A stretch of 14,711 nucleotides of DNA from Hydrogenophaga sp. GTDB taxonomy: Bacteria; Pseudomonadota; Gammaproteobacteria; Burkholderiales; Burkholderiaceae_C. Under the pieces are notes generated by a model, which was not told the DNA's origin, searched no databases, and worked only from the letters and a program-made list of their open reading frames with translations. The stretch covers positions 1-14,711 of the forward strand of contig JAGXRS010000294.1 in NCBI GenBank assembly GCA_018335615.1. The letters are read 5' to 3'. Numbering within the stretch: position 1 is the stretch's first letter; each line of letters opens with the position of its first letter. Below are positions 1 to 7,351 of this stretch, piece after piece. The translations under genes and the position numbers were made by a program.

Positions 1-1137
1 TTCCCCGAGGTGCGCGGGCGCGTGAAGCTGCTGCCCAACGGCCCGCCGGTGCCGTACCCGGTGCAGTTCCGCGTGGTGGGTGCCGACCCGGCGCAGCTGC
101 GCGGCCTGGCCGACGAGGTGAAGCAGGTGCTGCGCGACAACCCCAACATGCGCGGCGTGAACGACAACTGGAACGAATCGGTGAAGACCCTGCGCCTGGA
201 GGTGGACCAGGCCAAGGCGCGGGCGCTGGGCGTCTCCAGCCAGTCCATCGCGCAGGCCGCGCGCACCCTGCTCAGCGGCAGCACGGTGGGCCAGTACCGC
301 GACGGCGACAAGCTGATCGACATCGTGCTGCGCCAGCCGCTGGACGAGCGCGACGCCATGAGCAGCCTGGCCAACGCCAACCTGCCCACCGCCAGCGGCC
401 GCAGCATCCCGCTGCTGCAGATCGCGCGGCCGGTGTTCGACTGGGAGCCCGGCGTGATGTGGCGCGAGAACCGCGACTACGCCATCACCGTGCAGGGCGA
501 TGTGGTGGAGGGCCTGCAGGGCGCCACCGTGACGGCCGAATTGGTGCCCGCGCTGCGCGCCATCGAAAGCGGCTGGGCCGCGCGCGGACTGAGCGCCTAC
601 CGCGTGGAGGTGGCGGGCGCGGTGGAGGAGAGCAGCAAGGGTTCTTCGTCCATCGCGGCGGGCATCCCCATCATGCTGTTCATCACCTTCACCCTGCTCA
701 TGCTGCAGCTGCAGAGCTTCAGCCGCTCGATGCTGGTCTTCCTCACCGGCCCGCTGGGGCTGGCGGGCGTGGCTGGCGCGCTGCTGCTGCTGGGCCGCCC
801 CTTCGGCTTCGTGGCGCTGCTCGGCGTGATCGCGCTCATGGGCATGATCCAGCGCAACTCCGTGATCCTCATCGACCAGATCGAGCAGGACCGCGCGCGG
901 GGTGTGCCGGCCTGGGACGCGATCGTGGAAGCCGCCGTTCGCCGCATGCGCCCCATCGTGCTCACCGCCGCCGCTGCCGTGCTGGCCATGATCCCGCTCT
1001 CGCGCAGCGTGTTCTGGGGGCCGATGGCCGTGGCCATCATGGGCGGGCTGATCGTGGCCACCGTGCTCACCCTGCTGGCCTTGCCGGCGATGTACGCCGC
1101 CTGGTTCCGCGTGCGCCGGCCGGAGCCGGCCGCGTGA
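1..1137 (+). CDS. RND-type efflux transporter inner-membrane permease, C-terminal part (5' end outside the window)
   Basis: The reading frame is open from base 1, so the gene is cut by the window edge and about 378 residues are visible. RND permeases are proton-driven inner-membrane exporters that work as trimers with a periplasmic adaptor and an outer-membrane channel. The visible part begins in the periplasmic porter region (about residues 1-215, including a segment reading LRLEVDQAKARALGVSSQ, typical of the PN2/PC region). It then passes into the C-terminal membrane bundle: IPIMLFITFTLLMLQLQSF, a Leu/Gly/Ala-rich segment, and the family-typical GMIQRNSVILIDQIEQ helix followed by RRMRPIVLTAAAAVLAMIPL and a last helix before a short Arg-rich tail. 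The family is clear, but substrate and subfamily (HAE1 versus another) cannot be told from this half. No terminator is evident after the stop; a promoter for the next gene begins 33 bases downstream. Confidence 0.9.
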   Translation, partial: FPEVRGRVKLLPNGPPVPYPVQFRVVGADPAQLRGLADEVKQVLRDNPNMRGVNDNWNESVKTLRLEVDQAKARALGVSSQSIAQAARTLLSGSTVGQYRDGDKLIDIVLRQPLDERDAMSSLANANLPTASGRSIPLLQIARPVFDWEPGVMWRENRDYAITVQGDVVEGLQGATVTAELVPALRAIESGWAARGLSAYRVEVAGAVEESSKGSSSIAAGIPIMLFITFTLLMLQLQSFSRSMLVFLTGPLGLAGVAGALLLLGRPFGFVALLGVIALMGMIQRNSVILIDQIEQDRARGVPAWDAIVEAAVRRMRPIVLTAAAAVLAMIPLSRSVFWGPMAVAIMGGLIVATVLTLLALPAMYAAWFRVRRPEPAA

Positions 1138-1170
1138 TGTTTTTCGGGCGAGCGCTGGACGGATGCGCCC

Positions 1171-1199
1171 TGGACATGAAACATGTCAATCATTAGAAT
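1171..1199 (+). promoter_or_regulatory. Predicted sigma-70 promoter of the RpiR-family regulator gene
   Basis: A -35 hexamer TGGACA (1171-1176, 5/6 to consensus) is separated by 17 bases from a -10 hexamer TAGAAT (1194-1199, 5/6). Transcription would start near 1206, giving a leader of about 27 bases before the ATG at 1233. A perfect palindrome overlaps the -35 and spacer, which suits repression. This is a match by eye only. Confidence 0.6.
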
Positions 1200-1219
1200 T
1201 GAAAAGATTCAAATGTTTC
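1173..1219 (+). promoter_or_regulatory. Candidate operator: 15-bp palindrome plus a spaced GAAACAT/ATGTTTC dyad
   Basis: GACATG-AAA-CATGTC (1173-1187) is a perfect inverted repeat sitting between and on the promoter elements. A second dyad pairs GAAACAT (1178-1184) with ATGTTTC (1213-1219), the latter lying just after the predicted transcription start. RpiR-family regulators often bind short inverted repeats next to their own gene, so autoregulation by the downstream regulator is the natural inference. Binding is not shown. Confidence 0.45.
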
Positions 1220-1232
1220 GGTTGTCCAGTGC

Positions 1233-2099
1233 ATGCCCTACCGTCCCCTCGTCGATCGGCTTGACGCCTACTTTCATACGCTGAGCCCCGAGCTGCAGCG
1301 GGCGGCCCGCTGGGTGCGCGACCATCCCGCCGAAGTCGGCTTGCAGTCGATGCGCCAGTCGGCGCAGGCCGCGGGTGTGTCGCCGGCCACCATGACGCGC
1401 CTGGCCCAGGCGCTCGGCCTCGACGGCTTCGACGCCATGCGCCGGCCGGTCCGCACGCAGCTGGCACGCTCGGCGGTGGGCCGCCCGGCGCCGGATGGCA
1501 CCACGGCTTCGCCGCTGGCCCGTGCCCAGGCGGCCAACGTGTCGTCGGTGGACAGTCGCAACGACGCCGCCGCCCTGGCCGCGGCGGCCCAGTGCGTGCT
1601 GCGGGCGCGCCACGTGCTGTTCCTGGGCCTGCGCGCCAGCTTTGGCATTGCGCACCACCTGCAGTACAGCTGCGACTGGTTGCGCCCGTCCACCCGGCTG
1701 GCGACCGATCCCGCGGGCGCCTGGGCAGACCTGGTGGCCGCGCTCGAGCCGCCCGACCTGATGGTGGTCGTGAGCCAGGCGCCTTATGCCGTCCAGACGG
1801 TGGAAGCGGTTCAGCTGGCGCGCGCGCGTGGCGTGCCCGTGCTGGCACTGACCGACAGCCCGCTGTCGCCGCTGGCGCGACTGGCCACGCAGAGCCTGCT
1901 GTTCGACACCGCATCGCCTGCGTTTTTCCATTCGATGACCGGCGCCCAGGCGCTGGCCGAAGCCCTCATGCAAGCGGTGGCCGAGCAGGGCGGTGAACCC
2001 GTTCTGCAGCGGCTCACCCGGCGCCAGCAGCAGATGCAGCAGGCGCGGGCCTACTGGGACCGTCCCGTGTCACGCCGTGCGTCCGCAGCCGCCGGCTGA
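1233..2099 (+). CDS. MurR/RpiR-family transcriptional regulator (HTH + SIS domain)
   Basis: The protein has 288 residues, the usual length for the family. The N-terminal part (about 1-77) is an HTH_6-type DNA-binding domain, with ELQRAARWVRDHPAEV leading into the helix-turn-helix around residues 38-62 (MRQSAQAAGVSPATMTRLAQ) and the family-typical GFDAMR stretch. The C-terminal part (about 113-250) is a SIS domain of the kind that binds phosphosugars in classical members; VLFLGLRASFGIAHHLQY is its start, and LMVVVSQAPYAVQTVEAVQLAR corresponds to the second strand-loop-helix. Members of this family control sugar, amino-sugar and amino-acid catabolic operons. The genes downstream suggest it controls the aminotransferase/TRAP block. 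The ATG has no good Shine-Dalgarno sequence, which suggests low expression. The actual effector ligand is unknown. Confidence 0.9.
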   Translation: MPYRPLVDRLDAYFHTLSPELQRAARWVRDHPAEVGLQSMRQSAQAAGVSPATMTRLAQALGLDGFDAMRRPVRTQLARSAVGRPAPDGTTASPLARAQAANVSSVDSRNDAAALAAAAQCVLRARHVLFLGLRASFGIAHHLQYSCDWLRPSTRLATDPAGAWADLVAALEPPDLMVVVSQAPYAVQTVEAVQLARARGVPVLALTDSPLSPLARLATQSLLFDTASPAFFHSMTGAQALAEALMQAVAEQGGEPVLQRLTRRQQQMQQARAYWDRPVSRRASAAAG

Positions 2100-2100
2100 G

Positions 2101-2128
2101 CCGTTCTCCTTCTACCGTTCTCTTTCTC
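2101..2128 (+). repeat. Two imperfect copies of a 14-base pyrimidine-rich repeat
   Basis: CCGTTCTCCTTCTA (2101-2114) is followed directly by CCGTTCTCTTTCTC (2115-2128), 12 of 14 bases identical. It fills the gap between the regulator and the aminotransferase. Function unknown; it may simply be a low-complexity leader. Confidence 0.5.
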
Positions 2129-2165
2129 CCGTGACTTCCCACACGGTTTTCTGATGGAAGCCTCC

Positions 2166-3554
2166 ATGACGTCCCTCGACCCGCGCCAGCCCGTTCCGTC
2201 CGTACCGCCCGAGACCACCCATGTTTTCCACCGCCAGCTGCGCCACGACCTGCCGGTTGCGGTGAGCGGGCAGGGCATTGCCATCACCGACGCCACGGGC
2301 AAGACCTACCTGGACGCCTCGGGCGGCGCTGCGGTGTCCTGCCTGGGCCATGGCCACCCCGACGTGATCGCGGCCATGCACGCCCAGATCGACCAGCTGG
2401 CTTACGCCCACACCAGTTTCTTCACCACGGCAGTGGCCGAGGAACTGGCCGACCTGCTGATCGACACCGCGCCGGCCGGCATGAGCCACGCCTATTTCGT
2501 CAGCGGGGGCTCCGAGGCGGTGGAGGCCGCGCTGAAGATGGCGCGCCAGTACTTTGTGGAGATCGGCCAGCCGCAGCGGCGCCACTTCATCGCCCGGCGC
2601 CAGAGCTACCACGGCAACACGCTGGGTGCGCTGGCCGTGGGCGGCAATGCCTGGCGGCGCGAGCAGTTCCAGCCGATCCTGATCGACGTCACGCACGTAG
2701 CGCCGTGCTACGAATACCGCGACCGCCGTGCCGACGAAACCGCCGAGCAGTACGGCCAGCGCCTGGTGGCCGAGCTGTCGGATGCCATCGACGCGCTGGG
2801 CGGCGAGAACGTGATGGCCTTCGTCGCGGAAACCGTGGGCGGCGCCACCGCGGGTGTGCTCACGCCCGTGCCGGGCTACTTCAAGGGCGTGCGCGAACTG
2901 TGCGACCGCCACGGCATCCTGCTGATCCTAGACGAGGTGATGTGCGGCATGGGCCGCACCGGTACGCTGCACGCCTGCGAGCAGGAGGGCGTGGTGCCCG
3001 ATCTGCTCACCATCGCCAAAGGCCTGGGCGGCGGCTACCAGCCCATCGGCGCGGTGCTGGCGCAATTGCGCATCGTCGAGGCGTTTCGGCAGGGCAGCGG
3101 CCTGTTCCAGCACGGCCACACCTACCTGGGCCATGCGGTGGCCTGCGCCGCGGCGTTGGCGGTGCAGCGCGTGATCCAGCGCGACGGCCTGCTGGCGCAG
3201 GTGCGCGAGCGCGGCCAGCAGCTGCAGGCGCTGCTGCAGGATGCCTTCGGCGCCCACCCCCAGGTGGGCGACATCCGCGGGCGCGGTCTGTTCTGGGGCC
3301 TGGAACTGGTGGCCGAGCGCGCCACCCGGCAGTGGATCGACCCGGCGCTCCGGCTGCACACCCGCATCAAGAGCCACGCCATGGCCGAGGGGCTGATGGT
3401 CTATCCCATGGGTGGCACGGTGGACGGCCGCTGTGGCGACCACATCCTGCTGGCGCCGCCTTTCATCAGCACGCCGGACGAGCTGGAGCAGATCGTTCGG
3501 CGCCTGCGGCGTGCGGTGGATCGCTCGCTCACCGAAGCCGGTCTGAGCCCATGA
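2166..3554 (+). CDS. Class III PLP-dependent aminotransferase (aspartate aminotransferase family protein)
   Basis: The protein has 462 residues from the ATG at 2166, chosen because a GGAAG ribosome site lies 5 bases upstream. An in-frame ATG at 2154 would add four residues but lacks such a site. Fold-type I class III hallmarks are present: an early ITDATGKTYLDASGGAAVSCLGH segment, the PLP-phosphate contact region VSGGSEAVEAALKMAR, SYHGNTLGAL, the cofactor-binding Asp256 in LILDEVMCGMGRTG, and the Schiff-base Lys285 in IAKGLGGGYQPIGA. The enzyme should move an amino group, often from an omega-amino acid, amine or alpha-amino acid, to pyruvate or 2-oxoglutarate in the cytoplasm. Substrate cannot be inferred from motifs alone. 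It follows the RpiR gene by 66 bases and precedes a TAXI-TRAP transporter, which suggests it processes the imported compound. Confidence 0.9.
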   Translation: MTSLDPRQPVPSVPPETTHVFHRQLRHDLPVAVSGQGIAITDATGKTYLDASGGAAVSCLGHGHPDVIAAMHAQIDQLAYAHTSFFTTAVAEELADLLIDTAPAGMSHAYFVSGGSEAVEAALKMARQYFVEIGQPQRRHFIARRQSYHGNTLGALAVGGNAWRREQFQPILIDVTHVAPCYEYRDRRADETAEQYGQRLVAELSDAIDALGGENVMAFVAETVGGATAGVLTPVPGYFKGVRELCDRHGILLILDEVMCGMGRTGTLHACEQEGVVPDLLTIAKGLGGGYQPIGAVLAQLRIVEAFRQGSGLFQHGHTYLGHAVACAAALAVQRVIQRDGLLAQVRERGQQLQALLQDAFGAHPQVGDIRGRGLFWGLELVAERATRQWIDPALRLHTRIKSHAMAEGLMVYPMGGTVDGRCGDHILLAPPFISTPDELEQIVRRLRRAVDRSLTEAGLSP

Positions 3555-3598
3555 AAAGAATGCATATGGCTTCAGGGTAAACGCGTGGGGTCGTGGCG

Positions 3599-3626
3599 CT
3601 GACTTACATGGAGCTTGCGCTACCAT
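3599..3626 (+). promoter_or_regulatory. Weak candidate promoter for the TAXI binding-protein gene
   Basis: CTGACT (3599-3604) and TACCAT (3621-3626) are spaced by 16 bases, each 4/6 to consensus. They lie in the 139-base gap between the aminotransferase and the binding-protein gene. This gap is the longest inside the block, so a second promoter is plausible, but the match is poor. Confidence 0.25.
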
Positions 3627-3693
3627 CGGCGGTCTGGGGCCACAAGCCCGTTTATTCCCATCATCACGCAGTACGCTGCAGGAGTTGTTCGAG

Positions 3694-4668
3694 ATGAAGA
3701 AAGTCACCGCTTTTCTGAGTGCCGTCGCCGCCGCCATCACCTTTATGGCCCCGGTGGGTCAGGCCCAGGCCCAGCAGAAGTTCATGACCATCGGCACGGG
3801 TGGTGTCACCGGTGTGTACTACGCTGCCGGCGGCGCCATCTGCCGCCTGGTCAACAAGGACCGTTCCAAGCACGGCTACCGCTGCACGGTGGAATCCACC
3901 GGCGGCTCGGTCGCCAACATCAACACCATCAACGGTGGCGATCTCGATTTCGGCGTGGCCCAGTCCGACCAGCAGTTCAACGCCATGAAAGGCCTGAAGG
4001 CCTTTGACGGCAAGCCGGTCACCGACCTGCGCGCCGTGCTGTCGCTGCACCCCGAGCCGCTGACGCTGGTGGCCCGCAAGGAAGCCAACATCAAGAGCCT
4101 GGCCGACCTGAAGGGCAAGCGCGTCGCCATCGGCAACCCCGGCTCCGGCACCCGCTCCTCGGTGGACGAGCTGCTGGCCGCCACCGGCATGAAAGGCAGC
4201 GACTTCGCGGCCGTGTCCGAACTGAAGGCCGACGAACACGGTGCCGCCCTGTGCGACAACAAGATCGACGCCTTCTTCTACGTGGTGGGCCACCCCAGCG
4301 CGAACATCCAGGACCCGATGACCACCTGCGGCGCGCAGCTGGTGAACGTCACCGGCCCGGCCATCGCGAACCTGGTGAAGGCCAACGCCTTCTACGCCGA
4401 CGCCACCATCCCCGCCAAGACCTACCCCTCGCAGGCCACCGATCTGAACACCTACGGCGTGCTGGCCACGGTGGTCACCTCGGCCAAGAAGTCGGACGAA
4501 GAGGTCTACCTGTTCACCAAGGCCGTGTTTGACAACCTGGACGAGTTCAAGAAGCTGCACCCCGCCTTCGCGGGTCTGACGCCCGAGAAGATGATCCAGG
4601 CCGGTCTGGCCGCGCCGCTGCACCCCGGTGCCGTGAAGTACTACAAGGAAAAAGGCTGGGTGAAGTAA
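3694..4668 (+). CDS. TAXI-family TRAP transporter solute-binding protein (periplasmic)
   Basis: The protein has 324 residues from ATG 3694, preceded by GCAGGAG nine bases upstream. It starts with a Sec signal peptide (MKK, then a hydrophobic run VTAFLSAVAAAITFMAP) with likely cleavage after Ala26 in AQA|QQ. The mature start reads MTIGTGGVTGVYYAAGGAICRLVNK, the hallmark of the TAXI subgroup of TRAP binding proteins, followed by STGGSVANINTINGGDLDFGVAQSD. The protein would capture a small ligand in the periplasm and deliver it to the membrane permease encoded next. Known TAXI members bind compounds such as glutamate or 2-oxoglutarate, but this ligand is unknown. Cysteines at 50 and 64, and at 187 and 212, could form disulfides in the periplasm (inference). 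A perfect stem-loop follows the gene. Confidence 0.93.
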   Translation: MKKVTAFLSAVAAAITFMAPVGQAQAQQKFMTIGTGGVTGVYYAAGGAICRLVNKDRSKHGYRCTVESTGGSVANINTINGGDLDFGVAQSDQQFNAMKGLKAFDGKPVTDLRAVLSLHPEPLTLVARKEANIKSLADLKGKRVAIGNPGSGTRSSVDELLAATGMKGSDFAAVSELKADEHGAALCDNKIDAFFYVVGHPSANIQDPMTTCGAQLVNVTGPAIANLVKANAFYADATIPAKTYPSQATDLNTYGVLATVVTSAKKSDEEVYLFTKAVFDNLDEFKKLHPAFAGLTPEKMIQAGLAAPLHPGAVKYYKEKGWVK

Positions 4669-4687
4669 TTCCCCCTGCCCAGGCTTG

Positions 4688-4724
4688 TCGCCCCATGTTG
4701 GCCCTGCTGACATGGGGCGATTTT
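4688..4724 (+). terminator. Stem-loop with short T-tract between binding protein and permease (attenuator-like)
   Basis: TCGCCCCATGT (4688-4698) pairs perfectly with ACATGGGGCGA (4710-4720), an 11-bp GC-rich stem with an 11-base loop that can close further with wobble pairs, followed by TTTT (4721-4724). It starts 20 bases after the binding-protein stop. The T-tract is short, so partial termination or 3'-end protection of the upstream message is more likely than a full stop. Confidence 0.65.
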
Positions 4725-4777
4725 GATTCCGCCCCTGGATGCGCCAGGCGCCTTCTTCCCTCCCTAGGAACTCTCCC

Positions 4778-7351
4778 GTGAGTGCAAAACGAAACGTCGA
4801 CGACATCGATGTCAACAAACTGGTCGAGGACAACGACACCGGCGGCCGCAAGCCCGGCCCGGCGGTGGCCCGGCTGCTGATGGGCGTGGCCCTGGCCTGG
4901 TCGTTGTTCCAGCTCTGGATCGCCTCGCCACTGCCCTACATGGTGTCGAACATCCTGCCGGTGCTCAACGACACCCAGACCCGGGCCATCCACCTGGCCT
5001 TTGCCGTCTTCCTGGCCTTCATGGCCTACCCGGCGAGCAAACGCTCGCCGCGCGCCCATGTGCCCGTGCTGGACTGGGTGTTCGCCCTGGTTGGCGCTTA
5101 CGCGGCGGCCTACATCTTCATCTTCTACCGCGAACTCGCCACCCGGCCCGGTCAGCCGCTGCCGGTCGATGTGTGGACGGGTGTGGTCGGTATCGCGCTG
5201 CTGTTAGAGGCCACGCGGCGCGTGCTCGGCCTGCCGATGGTGATCGTGGCGCTGGTCTTTCTGGGCTACACCTTCGCCGGGCCCCACATGCCCGACATGA
5301 TGGCGCACAAGGGCGCCTCGCTGGACCGCGCCATGACGCACCAGTGGCTCACCACCGAGGGCGTCTACGGCGTGGCGCTGGGCGTGTCCAGCGGCTTCAT
5401 CTTTCTGTTCGTGCTGTTCGGCTCGCTGCTGGACAAGGCCGGTGCCGGCAACTACTTCATCAAATCGGCCTTTGCCCTGCTCGGGCACATGCGCGGCGGC
5501 CCCGCCAAGGCGGCGGTGGTGTCGTCGGCGGCCACCGGCATCATCTCCGGCTCGTCGATCGCGAACGTGGTGACCACCGGCACCTTCACCATTCCGCTGA
5601 TGAAGCGGGTGGGCTACCGCGGCGACCAGGCGGGCGCGGTGGAAGTGTCCAGTTCGGTCAACGGCCAGATCATGCCGCCTGTGATGGGTGCGGCCGCCTT
5701 CCTGATGGTCGAGTACGTGGGCATCCCCTATGTCGAGGTGATGAAGCACGCCTTCCTGCCGGCCATCATTTCCTACATCGCACTGTTCTACATCGTGCAC
5801 CTGGAGGCGCTGAAGGCCGACATGCAGGGTCTGCCCAGGCGTGGCACCAGCACGGGCTCGCAGCGCTTGCTGTCGTTTCTGATGACGGTGTCCGGCTTCC
5901 TGGTGCTGGCCGGCATCACGTATTACGTGATCGGTTTCGTCAAGAGCCTGCTGGGCGACGCCGCGGTACCCGTCATCGGGGGGCTGCTGCTGGCGGCCTA
6001 TGTGGGCCTGCTGTGGTTCGGTTCGCGCCAGCCCGACCTGCAGCTGGACGACCCCAACGCCCCGGTGTTCGAATTGCCCGAAACCGGGCCCACGGTCAAG
6101 TCCGGCCTGCACTACCTGCTGGCCGTCGTGGTGCTGGTGTGGTGCCTGATGGTCGAGCGCCTCTCGCCCGCGCTCTCGGCCTTCTGGGCCACCATGTTCA
6201 TGGTGTTCGTGATGCTCACGCAGAAACCCATCACCGGCTTCTTCCGAGGGGACCACCGCTTTGCCGAGCAGGCACGGGCCGGCTGGAACGACCTGATCGA
6301 CGGCTTGGTCGCCGGCGCGCGCAACATGATCGGCATCGGTGTGGCCACGGCCGCAGCGGGCATCATCGTCGGCACCGTCTCGCTCACCGGGGTGGGCCTG
6401 GTCATGACCGAGCTGGTCGAGATCCTGTCGGGCGGCAACCTCATGCTCATGCTGGTGCTGGTCGCCCTCATCAGCATCATCCTGGGCATGGGCCTGCCGA
6501 CCACGGCGAATTACATCGTCGTGTCCACGCTGATGGCGCCGGTGATCGTGGAACTGGGCGCGCAGAGCGGGCTGATCGTGCCCCTGATCGCCGTGCACCT
6601 GTTCGTGTTCTATTTCGGCCTGCTGGCCGACGTGACCCCGCCGGTGGGCCTGGCGTCGTTTGCGGCGGCGGCCATCGCCAAGTACGACCCCATCAAGACC
6701 GGCATCACGGCGTTCTACTACAGCATGCGCACGGCCATCCTGCCGTTCCTGTTCATCTTCAACACCCAGCTGCTGCTGATCGGGCTGGACGGCTGGCCGC
6801 ACTTGGTGCTCACGGTGGTGATCGCCATCGCGGCCATGCTCATCTTCGCTGCGGCCACGCAGGGCTATTTCGTCGTCAGGAGTCGCTGGTATGAATCGGT
6901 GGCCCTGCTGTTGGTGTGCTTCACCCTGTTCCGCCCTGGGTTCTGGATGGACATGCTGCACCCGCCCTTTGACGAGGTGCGGGGCGAGGACATGGTGCAG
7001 GTGATCGCCGAAGCCCCGGCCAACACCGGCAAGCGGGTGTGGGTCGAAGGCATGAACATGGACGGCAAGGACATCCGCAAAGGCGTCCTGGTGCCGCTGG
7101 GCGCGCCCGGCGATGCCCGCACCCGGCTGGCCAGCGCCGGCCTCACGGTGATGAACGACGGCGACGCGCTGATGGTCATGGGCGTGCGCTTTGGCAGCGT
7201 CGGTGAGAAGCTGGGCGTGGAGCAGGGCTTCCGCATCACCTCGCTGGAAGTGCCGGCGGACCGGCCGCGCAAGGAGTGGTTCTACCTGCCGGCGCTGCTG
7301 TTGCTGGGCCTTGTGGTGGTGCTGCAGCGCGCCCGGCGCCCGCGTCCATGA
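4778..7351 (+). CDS. TRAP transporter fused permease (4TM + 12TM) with C-terminal DUF3394-like domain
   Basis: The start is taken as GTG 4778 (857 residues), because AGGAA lies 7 bases upstream; an in-frame ATG at 4739 would add 13 residues but has no clear ribosome site. TAXI systems usually fuse the small DctQ-like and large DctM-like subunits into one polypeptide, as here. The N-terminal membrane segments (about residues 30-150) are followed by the large subunit, with SGFIFLFVLFGSLLDKAGAGNYFI, the conserved AATGIISGSSIANVVTTGTFTIPLMKRVGY and SSVNGQIMPPVMGAAAF, and the second repeat LGMGLPTTANYIVVSTLMAP and LLADVTPPVGLASFAAAAIAKYDP. The last ~200 residues extend past the core with a membrane segment, a soluble part reading VMGVRFGSVGEKLGVEQGFRITSLEV, and a final membrane helix before an Arg/Pro tail. 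This resembles DUF3394, from family memory. Import is driven by an ion gradient together with the binding protein. Confidence 0.93.
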   Translation: MSAKRNVDDIDVNKLVEDNDTGGRKPGPAVARLLMGVALAWSLFQLWIASPLPYMVSNILPVLNDTQTRAIHLAFAVFLAFMAYPASKRSPRAHVPVLDWVFALVGAYAAAYIFIFYRELATRPGQPLPVDVWTGVVGIALLLEATRRVLGLPMVIVALVFLGYTFAGPHMPDMMAHKGASLDRAMTHQWLTTEGVYGVALGVSSGFIFLFVLFGSLLDKAGAGNYFIKSAFALLGHMRGGPAKAAVVSSAATGIISGSSIANVVTTGTFTIPLMKRVGYRGDQAGAVEVSSSVNGQIMPPVMGAAAFLMVEYVGIPYVEVMKHAFLPAIISYIALFYIVHLEALKADMQGLPRRGTSTGSQRLLSFLMTVSGFLVLAGITYYVIGFVKSLLGDAAVPVIGGLLLAAYVGLLWFGSRQPDLQLDDPNAPVFELPETGPTVKSGLHYLLAVVVLVWCLMVERLSPALSAFWATMFMVFVMLTQKPITGFFRGDHRFAEQARAGWNDLIDGLVAGARNMIGIGVATAAAGIIVGTVSLTGVGLVMTELVEILSGGNLMLMLVLVALISIILGMGLPTTANYIVVSTLMAPVIVELGAQSGLIVPLIAVHLFVFYFGLLADVTPPVGLASFAAAAIAKYDPIKTGITAFYYSMRTAILPFLFIFNTQLLLIGLDGWPHLVLTVVIAIAAMLIFAAATQGYFVVRSRWYESVALLLVCFTLFRPGFWMDMLHPPFDEVRGEDMVQVIAEAPANTGKRVWVEGMNMDGKDIRKGVLVPLGAPGDARTRLASAGLTVMNDGDALMVMGVRFGSVGEKLGVEQGFRITSLEVPADRPRKEWFYLPALLLLGLVVVLQRARRPRP

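Noticed and set aside
3637..3656. GGGC-CACAA-GCCC followed by GTTTATT as a terminator before the TAXI gene
   Set aside because: Only four base pairs and a broken T-tract; too weak to call.
5204..6961. A 585-residue minus-strand open frame across the TRAP permease
   Set aside because: The product is almost entirely His, Gln, Asp, Arg and Gly, typical of antisense translation of GC-rich membrane-protein codons; no ribosome site or domain.
7276..7347. Longer start for the racemase-like protein, inside the permease gene
   Set aside because: The added residues read as the out-of-frame tail of the permease; the ATGA overlap at 7348 gives the family-typical N-terminus.
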